Source of the DNA: Mesodorylaimus sp. YZB2_4 | Taxonomy: Eukaryota; Nematoda; Enoplea; Dorylaimida; Dorylaimidae | Assembly: GCA_030248295.1 (NCBI GenBank) | Contig: JASANH010001455.1 | Span: forward strand, 372,001-436,000 | Reading direction: 5' to 3' | DNA length: 64,000 nucleotides | Part shown: one piece after another, positions 42,717 through 55,900 of the stretch | Numbering within the stretch: position 1 is the first letter of the stretch | Layout of the letters: each line of letters begins with the position of its first letter | Translations under genes and position numbers: made by a program | Notes under the pieces: model-generated | What the model was told of the DNA's origin: nothing | The model's database searches: none | The model's input: only the letters and a program-made list of their open reading frames with translations

Positions 42717-45700
42717 TTAGCCTTGAAAGAATTGCAGCAGGGCGTCGAAATCGTAATTTTCGAGTAATTGTAAAAGTTGTGGCACTCGCTGCTTCACGTT
42801 TTGACCCTTGAATTTGAACTTGTCGATGAACAGGTCGGTGACTATGCCTGAAGCTATGGGGTTGATGGGTAGCCACTGGAGGGGGGGGGGGACGTACCGT
42901 ACAGACGTTCCAGGTGGGTCTGTTGCTTCTTCTGTTCGTTCTGCAGTTGATCAGCGGAGCGCATGATCTCGTGCATGTCGGGTGTGAGGAAACTGGTGTC
43001 GGACTCGTTGAGTTTCAGTTCCTGAAATACGGGGTTTGGTGGGTGTGGTAGGGACTATGGGGGGGGGGCTTACTTTGAGTGCTTCGGCCAAGTGCACTTT
43101 CTTGGCCAGTGTCAGTTGATACTCCAGTTTGGGATGGATGAGGCGAAGGATGTGAGATACGCTCTCGTCGTTGATGTCTGCAAAGTGTCCTGGTCAGAGA
43201 CTGGGAAGCAGGTGTCTGAGCATTCGTGCCGGGTCACTGATGACAGCGTGGGTATGCTTACACAGGGAACTTCGGAGGGTGGCCATTGTGCAAGTGGCAT
43301 GTAGTATGGCTTGGTCCGTACTACTGGAGGGAGCGACTGATGGAGTTTTTGCACCAGGCCAAAAACGCAAGTCTTCCGACCTCGTCCATGGCTGTCCCAG
43401 CTGCCGGTTTCTTTCAGATTATCGATTGCCAGTCGGGCCTCTACAGGCAGCCTGGGCGGGGGATTAAAGGGTTTCAGGAATGACGCCATTACCCAGGGTC
43501 AAATCAGTGCTGCACCCACAATGTTATATACAGCTTGGCTGATGGCTGGCGGAAGCTGAGAGGGTGCTGAAATAGGCGTGTCTTGTGTGTGGGGAAGGTA
43601 GTGGATGCCTGCTAGCCGCCTTCTACGCAGCGATTGGTTTGCCTTCTTTGGCTGCTCGATACACTCTCACGGCGAGGCAGAGACCCGTCGGGATGACGTC
43701 GCTGGCTCCTACGACTAGGTGGCCTGTCTGGAGTGTTTTGAGACCATCCGCTCCGCACGGTACCTTCTCCAAGGCAGGGCTATCCAGCCTGGTGCAATCC
43801 TGTTGACGTGGCTCTAGCTCAAGGTCCACCTCTCGGACGCTGCTCTGAACATCCCACTGGCAGCCAGGGCTCCTTATTCCCAAAGCTAGCCGTCGGTAAA
43901 AGCGTCTCAGCATGGCCTGTGTGGTCGATAGTGCTCTGTGGGTCCATCGGACATGAGGACATTATGACCAGCGCACCAGGGGGGGGGGGGGGGGAAGGGG
44001 GCTGAAGTCTCTGGTGCAGGAGACTCCGAGTGGAGTAGGCAGGTCTTGCGACTAAAACTGACGCTAAAACATCAACTGAAGCGGTTGAAGTCTCAGCTAG
44101 GGCTGAGTCGATCTCCAGACCACCAGGAATGCTCATTACATTCTGGATCAGACAGTGGTGTGATGTGTTCGGTGCTGTCTGACCCCGTCTCCCACTCAGA
44201 CCACCTGCAGAGGCCCCATGGCAGGAGTTCATGGTCTTATGCTTGTCGAACAAGAGTAACCTAGCCCGGAAGGCGTACGAGGGAGTATGACCAAAGTGAG
44301 CGGTACCAGACCAGGCGAGTCTTTTGATAACATCAACCCGAGGAGAGAGTATCGATCACTATCTCCCACTCGCCATGGCCTACCAGGCACGAGTCAGGGG
44401 ATCTCCTGTCCGCCAGGAATGCTGGTTACATCCTGGATTGGACAGTGGTGTAGTGTGTTCGTTGCCCAAGTCTCCCAATCAGAGCACCTGGAGTACAGAG
44501 AGTCCTGGTGCTTTTTCGAAAGCAGCCTCCGTGACCAGGAATCGAACCCGTCACAGTTACCCGAGCGGTGTGCGATTGTGCGGGTCTGGCCAGCCCCACT
44601 GTAGGTTGGGTGAGTGACAGGGAGACGCCCTCAGTCCCATTCTCACCGCAGGACATGTCCAGCTTCAACTTTCGTTTGGTGGCCTCCTTGCTAATAACAT
44701 CTCTGAGTATGGCGATGGCGGTCACATTGTCCGAACGGAACACGGCTGATCCTTTCCTGAAATTTCCCCTTGCACTACTCGAAACTGGCCCTGACGGAGG
44801 CTTACTGATAAGTGCATTCCAACTGTGACCCGACAAATGTGGACACGAAACAGTACTGGACTCGGTCCGATGCAGGTGGCCTTTCTGGCAGTTCGGGCAA
44901 GCAGAAGGCCACCCAGGAGTGCGCCTCGGCCACAGTGAACGTGCCAGCCAGACGGAGCACATTCTGGGGCCGACTCTCGTCGTAGGTTTGGGTCCGTTGG
45001 TGCAATGAGAGTGGCTTGATGGCGTACTGTCTCAGCTGGCACACCTTGGGGTGCAGACGGGGCGACACATAGGCTTGCAAGCAACCGTACTGGCCTTCGA
45101 TCGAACGAATCTTAATCTCCAACCGGGTCGTGTTCGCTTGGCAACGGTAAGTGGCCAAAAGGGCATTCCCGCTCTAAAATCAGTGCAATCAATTTGAATG
45201 TGTTTCCCGCCTAAAATTCTTATAGCAAATAGCAATGGGGATTGATTATGCTTCAGGGTCTGTCTCACCAAAACGCACTTCAGGGCCTTGACCCAAGGAC
45301 TCCACAGTCCTGGAGTGAATCGAACAGACCCTGGGACGCAAGGTCCCACAGGAGATGAATTTGGTTCACTTGAATAGAGGCCGTTTATGTGGCACATATT
45401 TCACTTTGGATCACACGTGCAGTCAGCTACACAAAAAACCAATTCGGGTGGGTCATCCGTGTCGCGATCAAGTGTAGGCTGTGGGAGCGTAACCCGTCTG
45501 GATGATGTTTCAGACTAGGTTGGTCACCCTGGGTTAGCTCCAGGCCAGTTTCTCTAGGGACGGACCCTTCGACGATAAAGTGTGGGGAGCAGTTCTTCAT
45601 AAAAAAATTTAGGCGGGAAACGCGATTCAAATTAACCAGAGACGATGGAGTGGAGCAGGTGAACGGGCAACATACCGCCATGTCGCAAGACGTCAAACTG

Positions 45701-48525
45701 ACCACGGCCGAGTTCTTCTCAACGTCCAATAGGTCCACGGGGACATCGCACTGGAAATGAACTCATGATTATCGATCGATCAGTGTGGACAGCGATGAAT
45801 CGATCACCTGTAAGAGGACGTAATCGATCGGTACCTGCAGTTCTACGGTCAACGAGTAAGCTGCTTCCTCGCGACTGAGTGCGAATCGGTCATTGATGGG
45901 GAATACGGGCACGGCCGAGAGACCGTGATCAGTCTGCGTGGCATTCTGATATCGCTCTCGTTCCAAGTTCACTCGTTTTTGCAAATCCTCCAATTCTGCT
46001 CGAATGCGTTCAATCTTTTCTTCCATTTCCTTGTTGACTGCTCGTCCTTGCACCTCCTCCTGGCTTCCACCTCCAGCCTTCCTGTTCTGGGGTTCCGTTG
46101 TCAAGCCAACGAGCCAACCTGCAGTCATTCGGATGAACTGCCCTGTGTAAGTTACGCGGGGGGGGGGGGGGGAGGGCGCTCTTGTACTTTGGTTCCCCCA
46201 CCTATCCCTCAGAGATGCTTGCCAACAATAGATTTTTCCTAGTGGGTTACTGCTGCAACCATGCTGGCAGGCGCAGGACCAAAGTCAGCGGGACAAAATC
46301 TCCGACTGGAGCAGGCAAGTCTTGCGGTTGAAACATCAACTGGACAGGTCGATATCTCCCAGCCAGGGGATAGTATCGATTACTCTCTCCCGCTGGCCGT
46401 GGCCTGCTGGCAGATGGTTACTCTGGTCCGGGGGGGCTGGTAGAGGGGGCATGTCATACCTGCATAGGTGCACACCACAATTTCGTCAAAGTTGGGTGAG
46501 TTGATCCGTCCGCATTGCAGCGATGTGATGCCTTCTGTGCATTGCTGAAAAGGTCCACGTTCGATGGCTGATCAGAGGCAGTTCTGCTGGTGTTTTCAAA
46601 GGCATGGCAAGCAGGGGTGGGCCAATTAAGATTATTGTGCATGTGGACACTGTCCTCAGATTGAATCCACTAGGGTGGATGTGACATACTTGAGCCTCTC
46701 AGGTTCCAGTGTCAGTGGATTCAATCTGGTCCACTCCAGATTCCTCTCTCCCGGCCCAGAGTCCACGGCTATCCACAATGTATCCGTAGGGATCCTTGTG
46801 GATTTGCAAGAACCCACGCCCTCCACGAGGATTCATGTAAATCCACGCGGAAGCCATGGTGGGTCCACATCGTCCACGTGGATCCACATATGTGGGTCAA
46901 ATGTGGTCACTGCCCATGTGGACTGTGGGTCCCTGCATCCGCGGTGGATGTTGTTGGACTTACGTAATGCTGTTTTAACTTAGGTCTGTCGTCTTCATCG
47001 TAGACATATATCTCGACCAGTCCATCATCTCTGGCCACGATCAGGTCGAGTATGCCGTCGCCAGTGATATCATAGCAATCGATGGCATTCACTGCAGCGT
47101 GTCCATTGGGGGACATGATTTCCCACTTTATGTATGGCTCAGAGGCGGGCAACTGAGCCAGCCCGATCCTGCCATCATTGGTTCCGTACAGTAGCTCCTG
47201 TCCATCGGCACCTGCCAAGGACATCATGTGACTCGTCGTGACACTGGCCAGTGCAGTGCTTACCTCCGTGGTTCTGGTACAAGTGGAGGACGTTGGGCGG
47301 CCCTCCCACTTCCAATTGATAAGCTAGGCTCGAGCCATTCAGCACTTTGAGTGTGCGGTCATCGCAGGCCAGGACGGGTGTTATGCCTCGACCTATCCAA
47401 CTGCCCTCCACCACGGGCAGACATATGACGTCGTTGATACGGTCCCCGCACAGGTAGTAGTGGGCCTCGCCACAGTCATGGAAATGGTTGAACGTGTATG
47501 TGCCGCACAGGAACATGTCCACGCCGTATATGTGCCTGAAGGCCGTGAGGATACCAACATGGAGGACAGCCGACAAAAAAGATTGTGCCCTGGTGGGAGT
47601 TGAACCCCTCCCCACACGTGCACTAGAGGATCGGGTGCTCCCACTGTGATAACCAGACTCGCTTCCCTCCACCCCCTAAGCCCCCCAAAAAGGGTCGCTT
47701 TCTACTGACAAAAATTATGCCCTGGTGGGAGTTAACCCCCCCCCCCCCCCGACCAGGCACCCCCCTAGTGGGAGAGCCAGGTTCAACAGGTCCACCCCAG
47801 TTCCCTGAGCCCCTACGCCCCCAGACAGAGGTTAGTTGCGACAGGCTCCCGGCCGACAGCTTTTACTTACATGGATGCAATGGGCTCAGTCAGGTTGGTT
47901 TCGAATGCAAAAAACTGTTTTCCTTTCTTGCTGTACCCCTTGACCATATTTCCAGCAGCAACGAAGATCTTATCTTGCGGTGTTCCCAGTGCTCCACCCA
48001 AACTCAACGCTTCCATTTTCGGTCCTGGCAAAGTCTTGAAATCCAACTGAAAAAAGCTTGAGGTTTCTTAAACTTTTTTTCTGTTAGCCGTGCCTATCAA
48101 TTTGTGGCCCTGTTAGCCGTGCCCTTTATTACATGCGAATTTCGATGCCTGGAGATGACCAGTCTCACTCAATCAGCATGAAAAATGCTGTCAGCTTGCA
48201 TTTCAGTCCTCGTCTTTTACGAAAACGGGAGCTTGTGTAATGCACGGCTAACAAAAACATCCCAGGAGAAAATGGACTCCCATGATTTTCCACCAGGTCT
48301 TTCAGTCTTACCACGGTATCGCTGTTTTTTCTGTGAAAACATAGCAATACTCCTCCATGACTAGCCACAGCCGCCCTTTGTGGTGTGTTGCCAACAGGGG
48401 GCAATATGGCCATGCTCGACTTGCTAGTAGTGCCAACCTGAAAAAAGTCAGTCGTTACCATCAGTGGACACCAGAGTAGCGCAGATTACCTGGGCATAAT
48501 CGATTCTATGCAAGGATATATCCAT
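42717..48525 (-). CDS. BBS7: BBSome subunit BBS7
   Basis: A subunit of the BBSome coat that carries cargo in cilia. The ATG at 48525 opens a 36 nt exon (48490-48525, [12 protein letters not shown]) spliced to [14 protein letters not shown] (exon near 48.29-48.44 kb). Next is [20 protein letters not shown] (about 47.87-48.05 kb). The beta-propeller continues with [42 protein letters not shown] and [18 protein letters not shown] coiled-coil follows ([19 protein letters not shown], about 46.0 kb), then the GAE/platform region ([47 protein letters not shown]). The last exon is [20 protein letters not shown] ... LLQFFQG with stop at 42717. It indicates motile or sensory cilia. Introns carry G runs, GACTGGAGCAGG repeats and a TCCAC cluster. 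Confidence 0.92.
44005..44110 (+). repeat. GACTGGAGCAGG-family repeat in BBS7 intron
   Basis: It reads GGAGACTCCGAGTGGAGTAG, GCAGGTCTTGCGACT, CTAAAACATCAACTGAAG and GTCTCAGCTAGGGCTGAG. The related end block (ATCAACCCGAGGAGAGAG...CTCGCCATGGCC) is found at 44324-44395. Confidence 0.55.
46285..46400 (+). repeat. GACTGGAGCAGG-family repeat in BBS7 intron
   Basis: It has AGCGGGACAAAATCTCCGAC, TGGAGCAGGCAAGTCTTGCG, TGAAACATCAACTGGACAGG and ATCTCCCAGCCAGGGGATAG in the family order. This is one of the most complete copies. Confidence 0.6.
46640..46945. repeat. TCCAC/GTGGA-rich cluster in BBS7 intron
   Basis: TCCAC or GTGGA occurs some twenty times in 300 bp, in both orientations, including CGTCCACGTGGATCCACATA. 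The pattern suggests a foldback-prone element or degenerate tandem repeat. No coding sequence is seen. Confidence 0.5.
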
Positions 48526-49114
48526 TATCGATTCTGCCACCAATGATCGGACTGCCCTGGCCTGACAAGCCCTCTGTTTTGAGTTGGTGCCATGGCAACA
48601 GTCTGTAACCGTCCTCAAAAGCACTAGGGCTTATGTTCCTGAAAGACGACCCTTCGACATACGCTAACGTACGGCCTATCTGCTTCGTAACGTCTCAAAT
48701 GCCCGTTTCTCTCTAATATCCACATACTACTTCCAATTTAAATTTCCCGCTTTTTTGCTTACTTTCAGTGTGCGCGCTCAATTTGAAATGGATAAACGTG
48801 CGTGAGGTGCGTGGTCAGCTGATGATCTTTGACCAGCCAATTTTGGTGATCAGTGGTCAAATTCAAGTCAAGTGGCTCTCGTTCGAGTGGTAATTTTTAC
48901 GTTTTCGCAAATTTATCTCCTAAAATAATCAGAAACGGAGAAGATCGGCTCAAATTCTCTATTCCATTTGGGTGTTCGGAGTGACTTTTTATGATAACCG
49001 AAAAGTTTTGACCAAAGCCGGAATAGGTTTGTCAGCGAGCTCATTGTTAGCCAGTCTTCTTAAATTTTTCATTTTAGTCAACTTTCGAACGGATTTCCGC
49101 CTGCATTGGTCACG
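48526..49114. promoter_or_regulatory. Divergent BBS7/UBE2M promoter region
   Basis: This 589 bp gap between outward start codons has an E2F-like TTTCCCGC at 48743-48750 inside AATTTAAATTTCCCGC. It also has several TGATCA-type words. No TATA box stands out. Confidence 0.4.
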
Positions 49115-51201
49115 ATGATGGGCTTATTTAGTTTAAAACAACAAAATTCGAAAGGCGGCGGGACGGAAGCTCCTCGTCCTCAATCGAAACAATCGGCTGC
49201 CCAATTACGAGTTATGAAAGGTGAATTACACATTTTTTACCATCCCTTATTAATGTTGAAATTTAATTAATACCTTTTAGATATGAATGAACTTCAACTT
49301 CCAAAAACGTGCGAATCTGAATTTCCCGATCCAAATGATTTACTTAATTTCAAGTTGCATATATCGCCCGATGAGGTGAGAAAAGTTTTGGCTCCGTCCG
49401 ATATCTGAATCTGTGCATTTTTGACCGTTAGAAAGTCAGGCGGATGCAAATATTTTTGTTCCGCTCAAGGGTCTATTTTCGGGGTAACGTTCGTAAAATC
49501 TTTTGACTTGAGCCTTAATTTTTTTGACCACTTTTCGCTCGATCCGCATTTTTACCTTTTCCTAATTTTTACCTTTTCCAATGCTGATTACCTTCGCTAT
49601 TTCCATGGTCTAGGCGGAATCATCAAATCCTTGTTTCGAGCTGTTTAGTTTTCTAAGCTGTTGCAAACCCTGCTTTTTTGGAGAAATTCTGCCTAAACGC
49701 TGCTGCCTAATATTTCCTTTTTACTGTAGCTGGTTTCGGTTCCTGTCGTTCACTTCTTCGGTTTTTGGTTCTAGGGCCAATCTTTTTGGACCTGCGGTGT
49801 TTCTGATGCGAAATCGGTAGGATTTTTCTGAAGTTGTAAAACAAGTTAGATAATTTGAAATTGGATTCCAAATATTCGCAAATTTATCCCTAATAGAATC
49901 AGACACTGAGAAGACAGCCGCAAAATTTCTGTTGCAGCTGCCTGGTCAGCTCTAAGCCTGGTAAACAGTTTTCGGAATCGAGAAACCTAGAATTTCATTT
50001 AACCTTTAAAAATTTCAATTTAAATTAAAAGTTCTTTAAACTTGATTTATTCAACTGATAGACGCGTTTTCTTTCCGTTTTCTAAATTCTGAACTCAAGA
50101 AAATGTTTTGCTTGAGCTCGCACTAATGAACTGGAGAAATCGCACAAGGCATGTCTTACTGACCATGGGCGCATAATTTTCCGTTTTTTGCAGGGTTTCT
50201 ACAAGGGCGGTCGTTTCACGTTCAACTTCGCCATTGGTCCCAGCTATCCGCACGAACCGCCCAAGGTCAAATGTATTACGCCAGTTTACCATCCAAATAT
50301 TGACCTCGAAGGAAATGTATGCTTGAACATCCTACGGTGAGTTGTGCTGATCCCCGTCTAGGAGACGGTCCCCCCTGAGATAAGGCTCGCCAATCATCAC
50401 CAGGTTCGATCGAGCTGGCTTCGTGGCTGAACTATGACTAAATTGGGATCAAAATGAACCATAGTTTTTTGCTGCTTGGCAGGCAAGACCGGACAGGTTG
50501 TGGCAAAGCTAAACAGCTTGATCGATTGAAATGAAGATCAAGGGACACCCGCGATGAGTCCTAATTCGAATGGCTTTTCACTAGAAGCTATGTATTTGAA
50601 CTGAACTTTTCTGCTTTGCACTGTCAGTCAGTGTGATATGATATGGCACTCTGGTTAGTCCAGTTCGGTTCAAAAACGCTGATTTCGATTCAGTCGAAGC
50701 AGGGATCAGCAAGGATGATCACTTCGCAGCAGTCTCGGCTCCAGTAGCCAAAGACTGGTGAAACATCAGCCCGACTGGTTGGGTGATACTTCCAGCTCAG
50801 ACCCGCCTGGGATGTACAGCTCCTGTTTTGGAGGATTCTGCTCCAGAAGATGCAGCATCCTCAGTACATGGAGTCTGTTGTGTTGTGACACTTGCTTTTA
50901 TCAGACTGGGGTCAAGAAGGTGCCCCATAAAGCATTTCACTCTTGAAATGACCATTTCTTTGATGGTCACTTGTTAATTGTTGTATTTTTCTTCAGCGAA
51001 GATTGGAAACCGGTTCTAACGATCAATAGTATCGTTTACGGGTTGCAGTATTTATTTTTGGAACCCAATTCGGAAGATCCATTGAATAAAGAAGCAGCTG
51101 AAGTTCTTCAATCAAATCGAAAACTTTTTGAGCAAAACGTGCAACGAGCCATGAGAGGCGGATACGTCGGCAATATCTATTTTGAACGGTGTTTGAAATG
51201 A
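49115..51201 (+). CDS. UBE2M: NEDD8-conjugating enzyme UBC12
   Basis: It transfers NEDD8 to cullins, activating cullin-RING ligases. Four exons (49115-49220, 49281-49375, 50194-50336, 50997-51201) give 182 aa, one residue short of human. The N-terminal tail [10 protein letters not shown] is the docking peptide that binds the NEDD8 E1. The UBC fold has [20 protein letters not shown], the HPN motif ([15 protein letters not shown]) with the catalytic Cys, and [20 protein letters not shown]. The C-terminus NIYFERCLK is conserved. Introns 2 and 3 are 0.8 and 0.7 kb with no recognisable genes. It is divergent to BBS7 and convergent with GID4. Confidence 0.95.
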
Positions 51202-51488
51202 AATTGGTCAAGATGGATTAATTTGTAATTGCTCGGCTTTGTTTATAATTTTTTGTGTTCTCTTTCGAAAACTCGTTGCGTTCATTTTCGCGTCTTGCGC
51301 AGGACGCGCAATGCCCCAAAAATGTTCTTTCTCTGTGCAGTGATGCAGGCGACGAAAATTTTTTTTAGGTTCTGCGTTTGTACAGTTTTTTTGCGCGTGC
51401 CTAGCATTTTCGTAAAAAGACAACACCAACTATTTCGCAAACAAAAAAATTTGGACATAACCCTGCCAGAGAGAAATACAAATCGATA
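51202..51488. other. Convergent UBE2M/GID4 3' region
   Basis: This 287 bp gap between the two stop codons contains no gene. It must hold both 3'UTRs. Confidence 0.5.
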
Positions 51489-52615
51489 TTATCGAAATTC
51501 ATACACTTGAAAAGTTCTTTCGGGCGCGTGTGTTAAAGAAAGCGATTGAAACCTGAAAAAGCAATATTGGGTATTTTAGTTAAACATTTAATAAAAATTT
51601 ACCATTCAGAATTTTTATGATAGTAATATCCTTCAATTGCGGATGTCGATTTTTGCAAAGAAATATAGTAGAAACCCGCGAACGATGCGCCATTAATGTC
51701 TCGAACTTTATAATCGGGCACTAAAAACTGTTCTTTCCATCGCATAAAAACGTAATCTGAAACGAAAAAGCGACATTTCTGAAACTTGCAGAAATTTGAA
51801 TTTCCCGCTTTTTAAACGGGTATTCAGGTATTGGCAGTTTCCACTAATTCCTAACCCATAGCGCGGGAATTTTAAATTTAAAAACTGAGTCGCCTTTTAA
51901 AAACCAGGTTTAGTTTTCCTTCTGACGGTGAGCCCTATTCTTGAGCATGCTGGGTAAAAGCTGGTTTCAGATCCATGGTTTCTAGTAACTATAGCTCGTC
52001 CAGGTGAATCAAAAAATTTTGCTCACCCGTTTCTTTCAAAGCATCATAATTAAACGCATCCGAATTGAAATTTTTTGCAAATTGATAAAATGCCATAAAT
52101 TTGCCCTGAAAAATTTCAAATTTTTCTTTTTTCTTTCAAATTCAAAAGCCCCACCTACTCGACTTACCCAATGTTTCTTATCGATTTCTTCATCAGCATC
52201 CCATTTCCTCGTTAGAAATGGATGTTTTTGGCCAATAATTTCTCCATGAAAAAACGTAGTCAAATGAGGATAATCATCCGTCAAACCTTTGATCATTAAA
52301 TATCCGCAAAGATATTCGTTCTCTTCGTCCACGTGCTAAAAAAACATCAGTTCTAAACTTTTTAAGTCACAAAGAAGTAAAAAAATAATCAAAAACTGTT
52401 GCCCTGAGTGGGAATCGAACCCGCCCACCCCCTAAGATCACGTATCACCTCACCTGCAACACCACTTCTACATCGTAGCAATTGCCTTTACTTTTTTGGC
52501 TGCCCACAAATCTCGATCCATTGAACAAAAGCGACCTCGGCAGACCATAGTCCGTCTTCTTGGCCGGAAGTAATGGTGTCAATAAAATCTTACCATTCGC
52601 CTTTCCTTCTGGCAT
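51489..52615 (-). CDS. GID4: GID/CTLH ubiquitin ligase substrate receptor GID4
   Basis: It recognises N-terminal proline degrons for the CTLH E3 ligase. Five exons (52454-52615, 52168-52335, 52027-52105, 51603-51756, 51489-51552) total 627 nt and 208 aa. Beta-barrel signatures are [60 protein letters not shown] and [10 protein letters not shown]...[10 protein letters not shown]. The last exon gives [20 protein letters not shown], matching the conserved C-terminus; reading through its donor would stop after SEW. The ATG at 52615 lies three bases after a TTTTTCAG acceptor-like sequence, so an upstream non-coding exon or a spliced leader is likely. The extended N-terminal region of human GID4 is absent. 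The start is 290 bp below the NPLOC4 stop on the same strand. Confidence 0.93.
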
Positions 52616-52904
52616 CGTCTGAAAAACCAAAACCGGAACTACGAATCGAATCACACCAAAAATTTTGAAAAATCAATTCCTGATCACGTAAATCGATTGT
52701 CCAAAATCGCAAGATATTCCCGATAAATACGTTTTATCCAAAATATAAGCCACATAAAAAGAACCTTTTATTTCTCATTGCCAAATTCGTCATCCACAAA
52801 AAAAGTTCTACCGAGCGGCATTAATTACTAATTGAAGGAAAAACTTTATCACCCACGAATATCATTTTTTAAATCCAATCGTTTTCTTTACCAATATTTG
52901 CAAA
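52616..52904. promoter_or_regulatory. NPLOC4-GID4 tandem gap
   Basis: This 289 bp AT-rich gap has no coding sequence. A polypyrimidine stretch and TTTTTCAG precede the GID4 ATG directly. Confidence 0.4.
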
Positions 52905-55900
52905 TTACGAAATGGGCAGGCCGCACAAAACACAATCGCCACTGGGGGCTGTATTCAAATAAGTGCAGTGCTGACACGCGAACGATCCTTGCGAGCCTGT
53001 GCTGCCACCACTGCCACTGCGACCACCCTGGCCCGAGTGCCCGATCGGGGCAGGAGCAATGAATCCACTCGAACTCGAACCCGATCCTCCCGTGGCTAAA
53101 ACGCACCCAAGTGTCATCCCCGTCTGAACTAGCCATGTCAACCCGCATGAGCTGCATTCGTGCACACTGGTGTAAAAGTTGGTTTCAGATTGACTGCGTG
53201 TGCCTTGGGGGCTGGCAGCTTTTTGGGCCATTCTACCTGTAAAGGACCCATCACAGGTTGAGTGGTCCTCATCCTACTCTTCCTGTAAAGGGTACCCTTT
53301 ATCTTGGTTGACATACCCTACCTGTGAAGGCCTTCACACAAAGGTTGGGTATCCCAACCGAAAAGCGTACCCACCCTTTCAAAGGCCCTAAACTCCAATA
53401 GGTCAGTGAAAAACCATCATTAGACACAATGACCTCCCCCTTACCACCACGATCAGTCCCGCCCGACATCAGAAACTGAGGTTCCACAAGCCAGTCTTCA
53501 CATGTCCCCCTGGGAGCTTTATCGACCAGTACACTCACCATGAGCCGTCATCAACTGCACGAAATTACCCCAATGCTCATTAGTCTGCGACCAATCGTAG
53601 GCTTTGACACGATCTTTGCCGAGTATAGCTTCAAACACCGGCTTCAACTCGTCCTAAAAACCAACTCACTCACCATCTCATCCCAGCCATAAACATTGTA
53701 CACCCACTTACCACACTGAACGGGAAAGTATTATTCGTGACCAAATAATACAAAAAATGAAAATCGCTGATCATTTCGAAAAATTGATTCTTCGTAAACT
53801 GGCTAGCATACGAACAGGCCGCGTCGAAATTCTAAAACAGATTCCACAGCCATACACATCCTGCCTACTGAACCCGAAATACAATTTTCGTGGGCCACTA
53901 AGGGTGCACAAACGCCTGTCGAAATGCGTTTATGCGCCTTCGCCACTTTCGGGCAATTTTTCTCGAAATTTTTAGCGATAACTTGAGTTTATGTCAGCGA
54001 CAATACTGTAGAAAAAAATGTGCTCTATCGACTGGTTGTCTTTGTTTTGTTTTTGCTGCTTTTATTATGTTTATAACAAAGTTTTTCCATTTGAATCGCA
54101 AAAATTTACGAAAAATCTTTCAGAAAAACTGAAAACGAAAAATTAAGCCATGAAAGTATATCTGTTTGATGAAGCACATTTTTTCACAAAATTGTCGCTG
54201 ACATCAACTTAGGTTATCGCGAAAAATCGCCCGCTGGCGCCAGTCGTACGACATGGGAGCGATCGACTATAATTAGGCCCTAACCATAGAGGACACAGCA
54301 GAAAAGAAGGGGTGCGCACAAAGTTGAACCTACACTACGGTACAGCACTGGGCCTCGTATTGTACTGTACTGGTTCTAATGCTGTGTTGTACTATTACAC
54401 AACACAGCAGAAGCATTTCTCTCCGTGTCTATCATGACGTGGCGTGACTATCCTCCGGCCCCAACGACCAGACCCTGACTCGGTCAACTACACAGGTGCC
54501 AGGAGTTCCTCTCCATTATGCATGTTTTACCCGACACCCCTGCGGTCTCACGGGAAACGCAGGTGCTCATACACAATTCCACGAAAGGCCGCTCTTAACC
54601 CCAGCCTGGCTGACGGCGACAGGAACCACTGTAGAGCACTTTAATACATCTTACCTGTATCTGACCCAATTCCATTCGATTCTCCACCACGAACGATCGA
54701 ATTTTCGAATCAGCGTGAAAGGTGTACTGCTCTTCCAACGGGACACCGCACGGCACGTCCACAATCAAATATTCCACGGGCAACGGACGCCCCACCCTCG
54801 ACACGTCGTTCCCATATTCGTCTTTCTCCTGCAAACAACATGGGATTTTCCCATTTTTCAAGCACTTCTAGGAGTTTCTGATTTTTACTGGTTTCCAGCC
54901 TGCAAGTACGATCAGGCCTAGGGTTGGATCGACCGATGCTGACAGGACATATCCAACGCGAGATCTTATCTGCACTTATCAGTGTACTGGTTCAGTAATT
55001 AGTCCGCTTCTCCCAGGTCAGGACCAGATACGAGATCGAGCGACTGGTCCTGGTCTCGCACAGGCAACTTGCGACTACTCTAGGACCTTCACAAACCCGC
55101 TGACGGCTCCTCGAACAACGAGTCTACGGCCACTGCGGCCAGCATCGACCAACCCGCTTCAAGAAATAAGATTGATGGGGATGACGTATTTGGCACTGCG
55201 TCCTCACCCACCTGCTCTGTTTCCTCACTGTCAGACCACTACAAAGGACACAGGACACCTGACCCGCCTAAAGCTTGGAATAAATGCTGATAAGAGGGGT
55301 TTTCTCATCATAGTATGCCATTGTTCATGTTTTCCCACATCACCAAACGCTTATGCGCACTCGAGGGTGAAGGGACACATTTTACACGAAATGATTTACC
55401 AGCCCGCGAGTCGAACACTCGCCCGTAACTGCGCACTTGGCGTGAGAGGCAGACGCCTGACCCACCAGGCCACGAGGCCGGGCGGGCTGGGCGAATTACA
55501 AACGAAGTACAGGTGCTGTGAACTACGTGGACTGTTCCTGCGACTTGAACCCGTCTTTGGCTTCTGGCTAGTCCTACTATAGTCCACCCTTGCGTTCGAC
55601 CCAGGGAGTGAGGTTTTCCCTGGGATCTTTCGGGGTTGAAGATAAGAAAAAGCTTCTTGTGCCAAAGTCCGCCTCGCCCGTCTGTTCATTCCTTGACCTT
55701 GACATGTTCTAGAAACTCCACGAAACTGCATTTTTACCAAAAATCTTCGCATACCACACTTCTATTGCGGCTAAGCACGATCAGTGAGGAGCGGAACCTG
55801 CAGAAATGTGCGCATTGCGCAATGTCTCGCCATAACGCACAACGGACCGACAATTTTTTATAAACATCTCAAAAAATTGCGCAAAAATGCTGATACTAAC

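Noticed and set aside
51603..51756. GID4 truncated after SEW
   Set aside because: A downstream exon (51489-51552) in phase supplies the conserved C-terminus.
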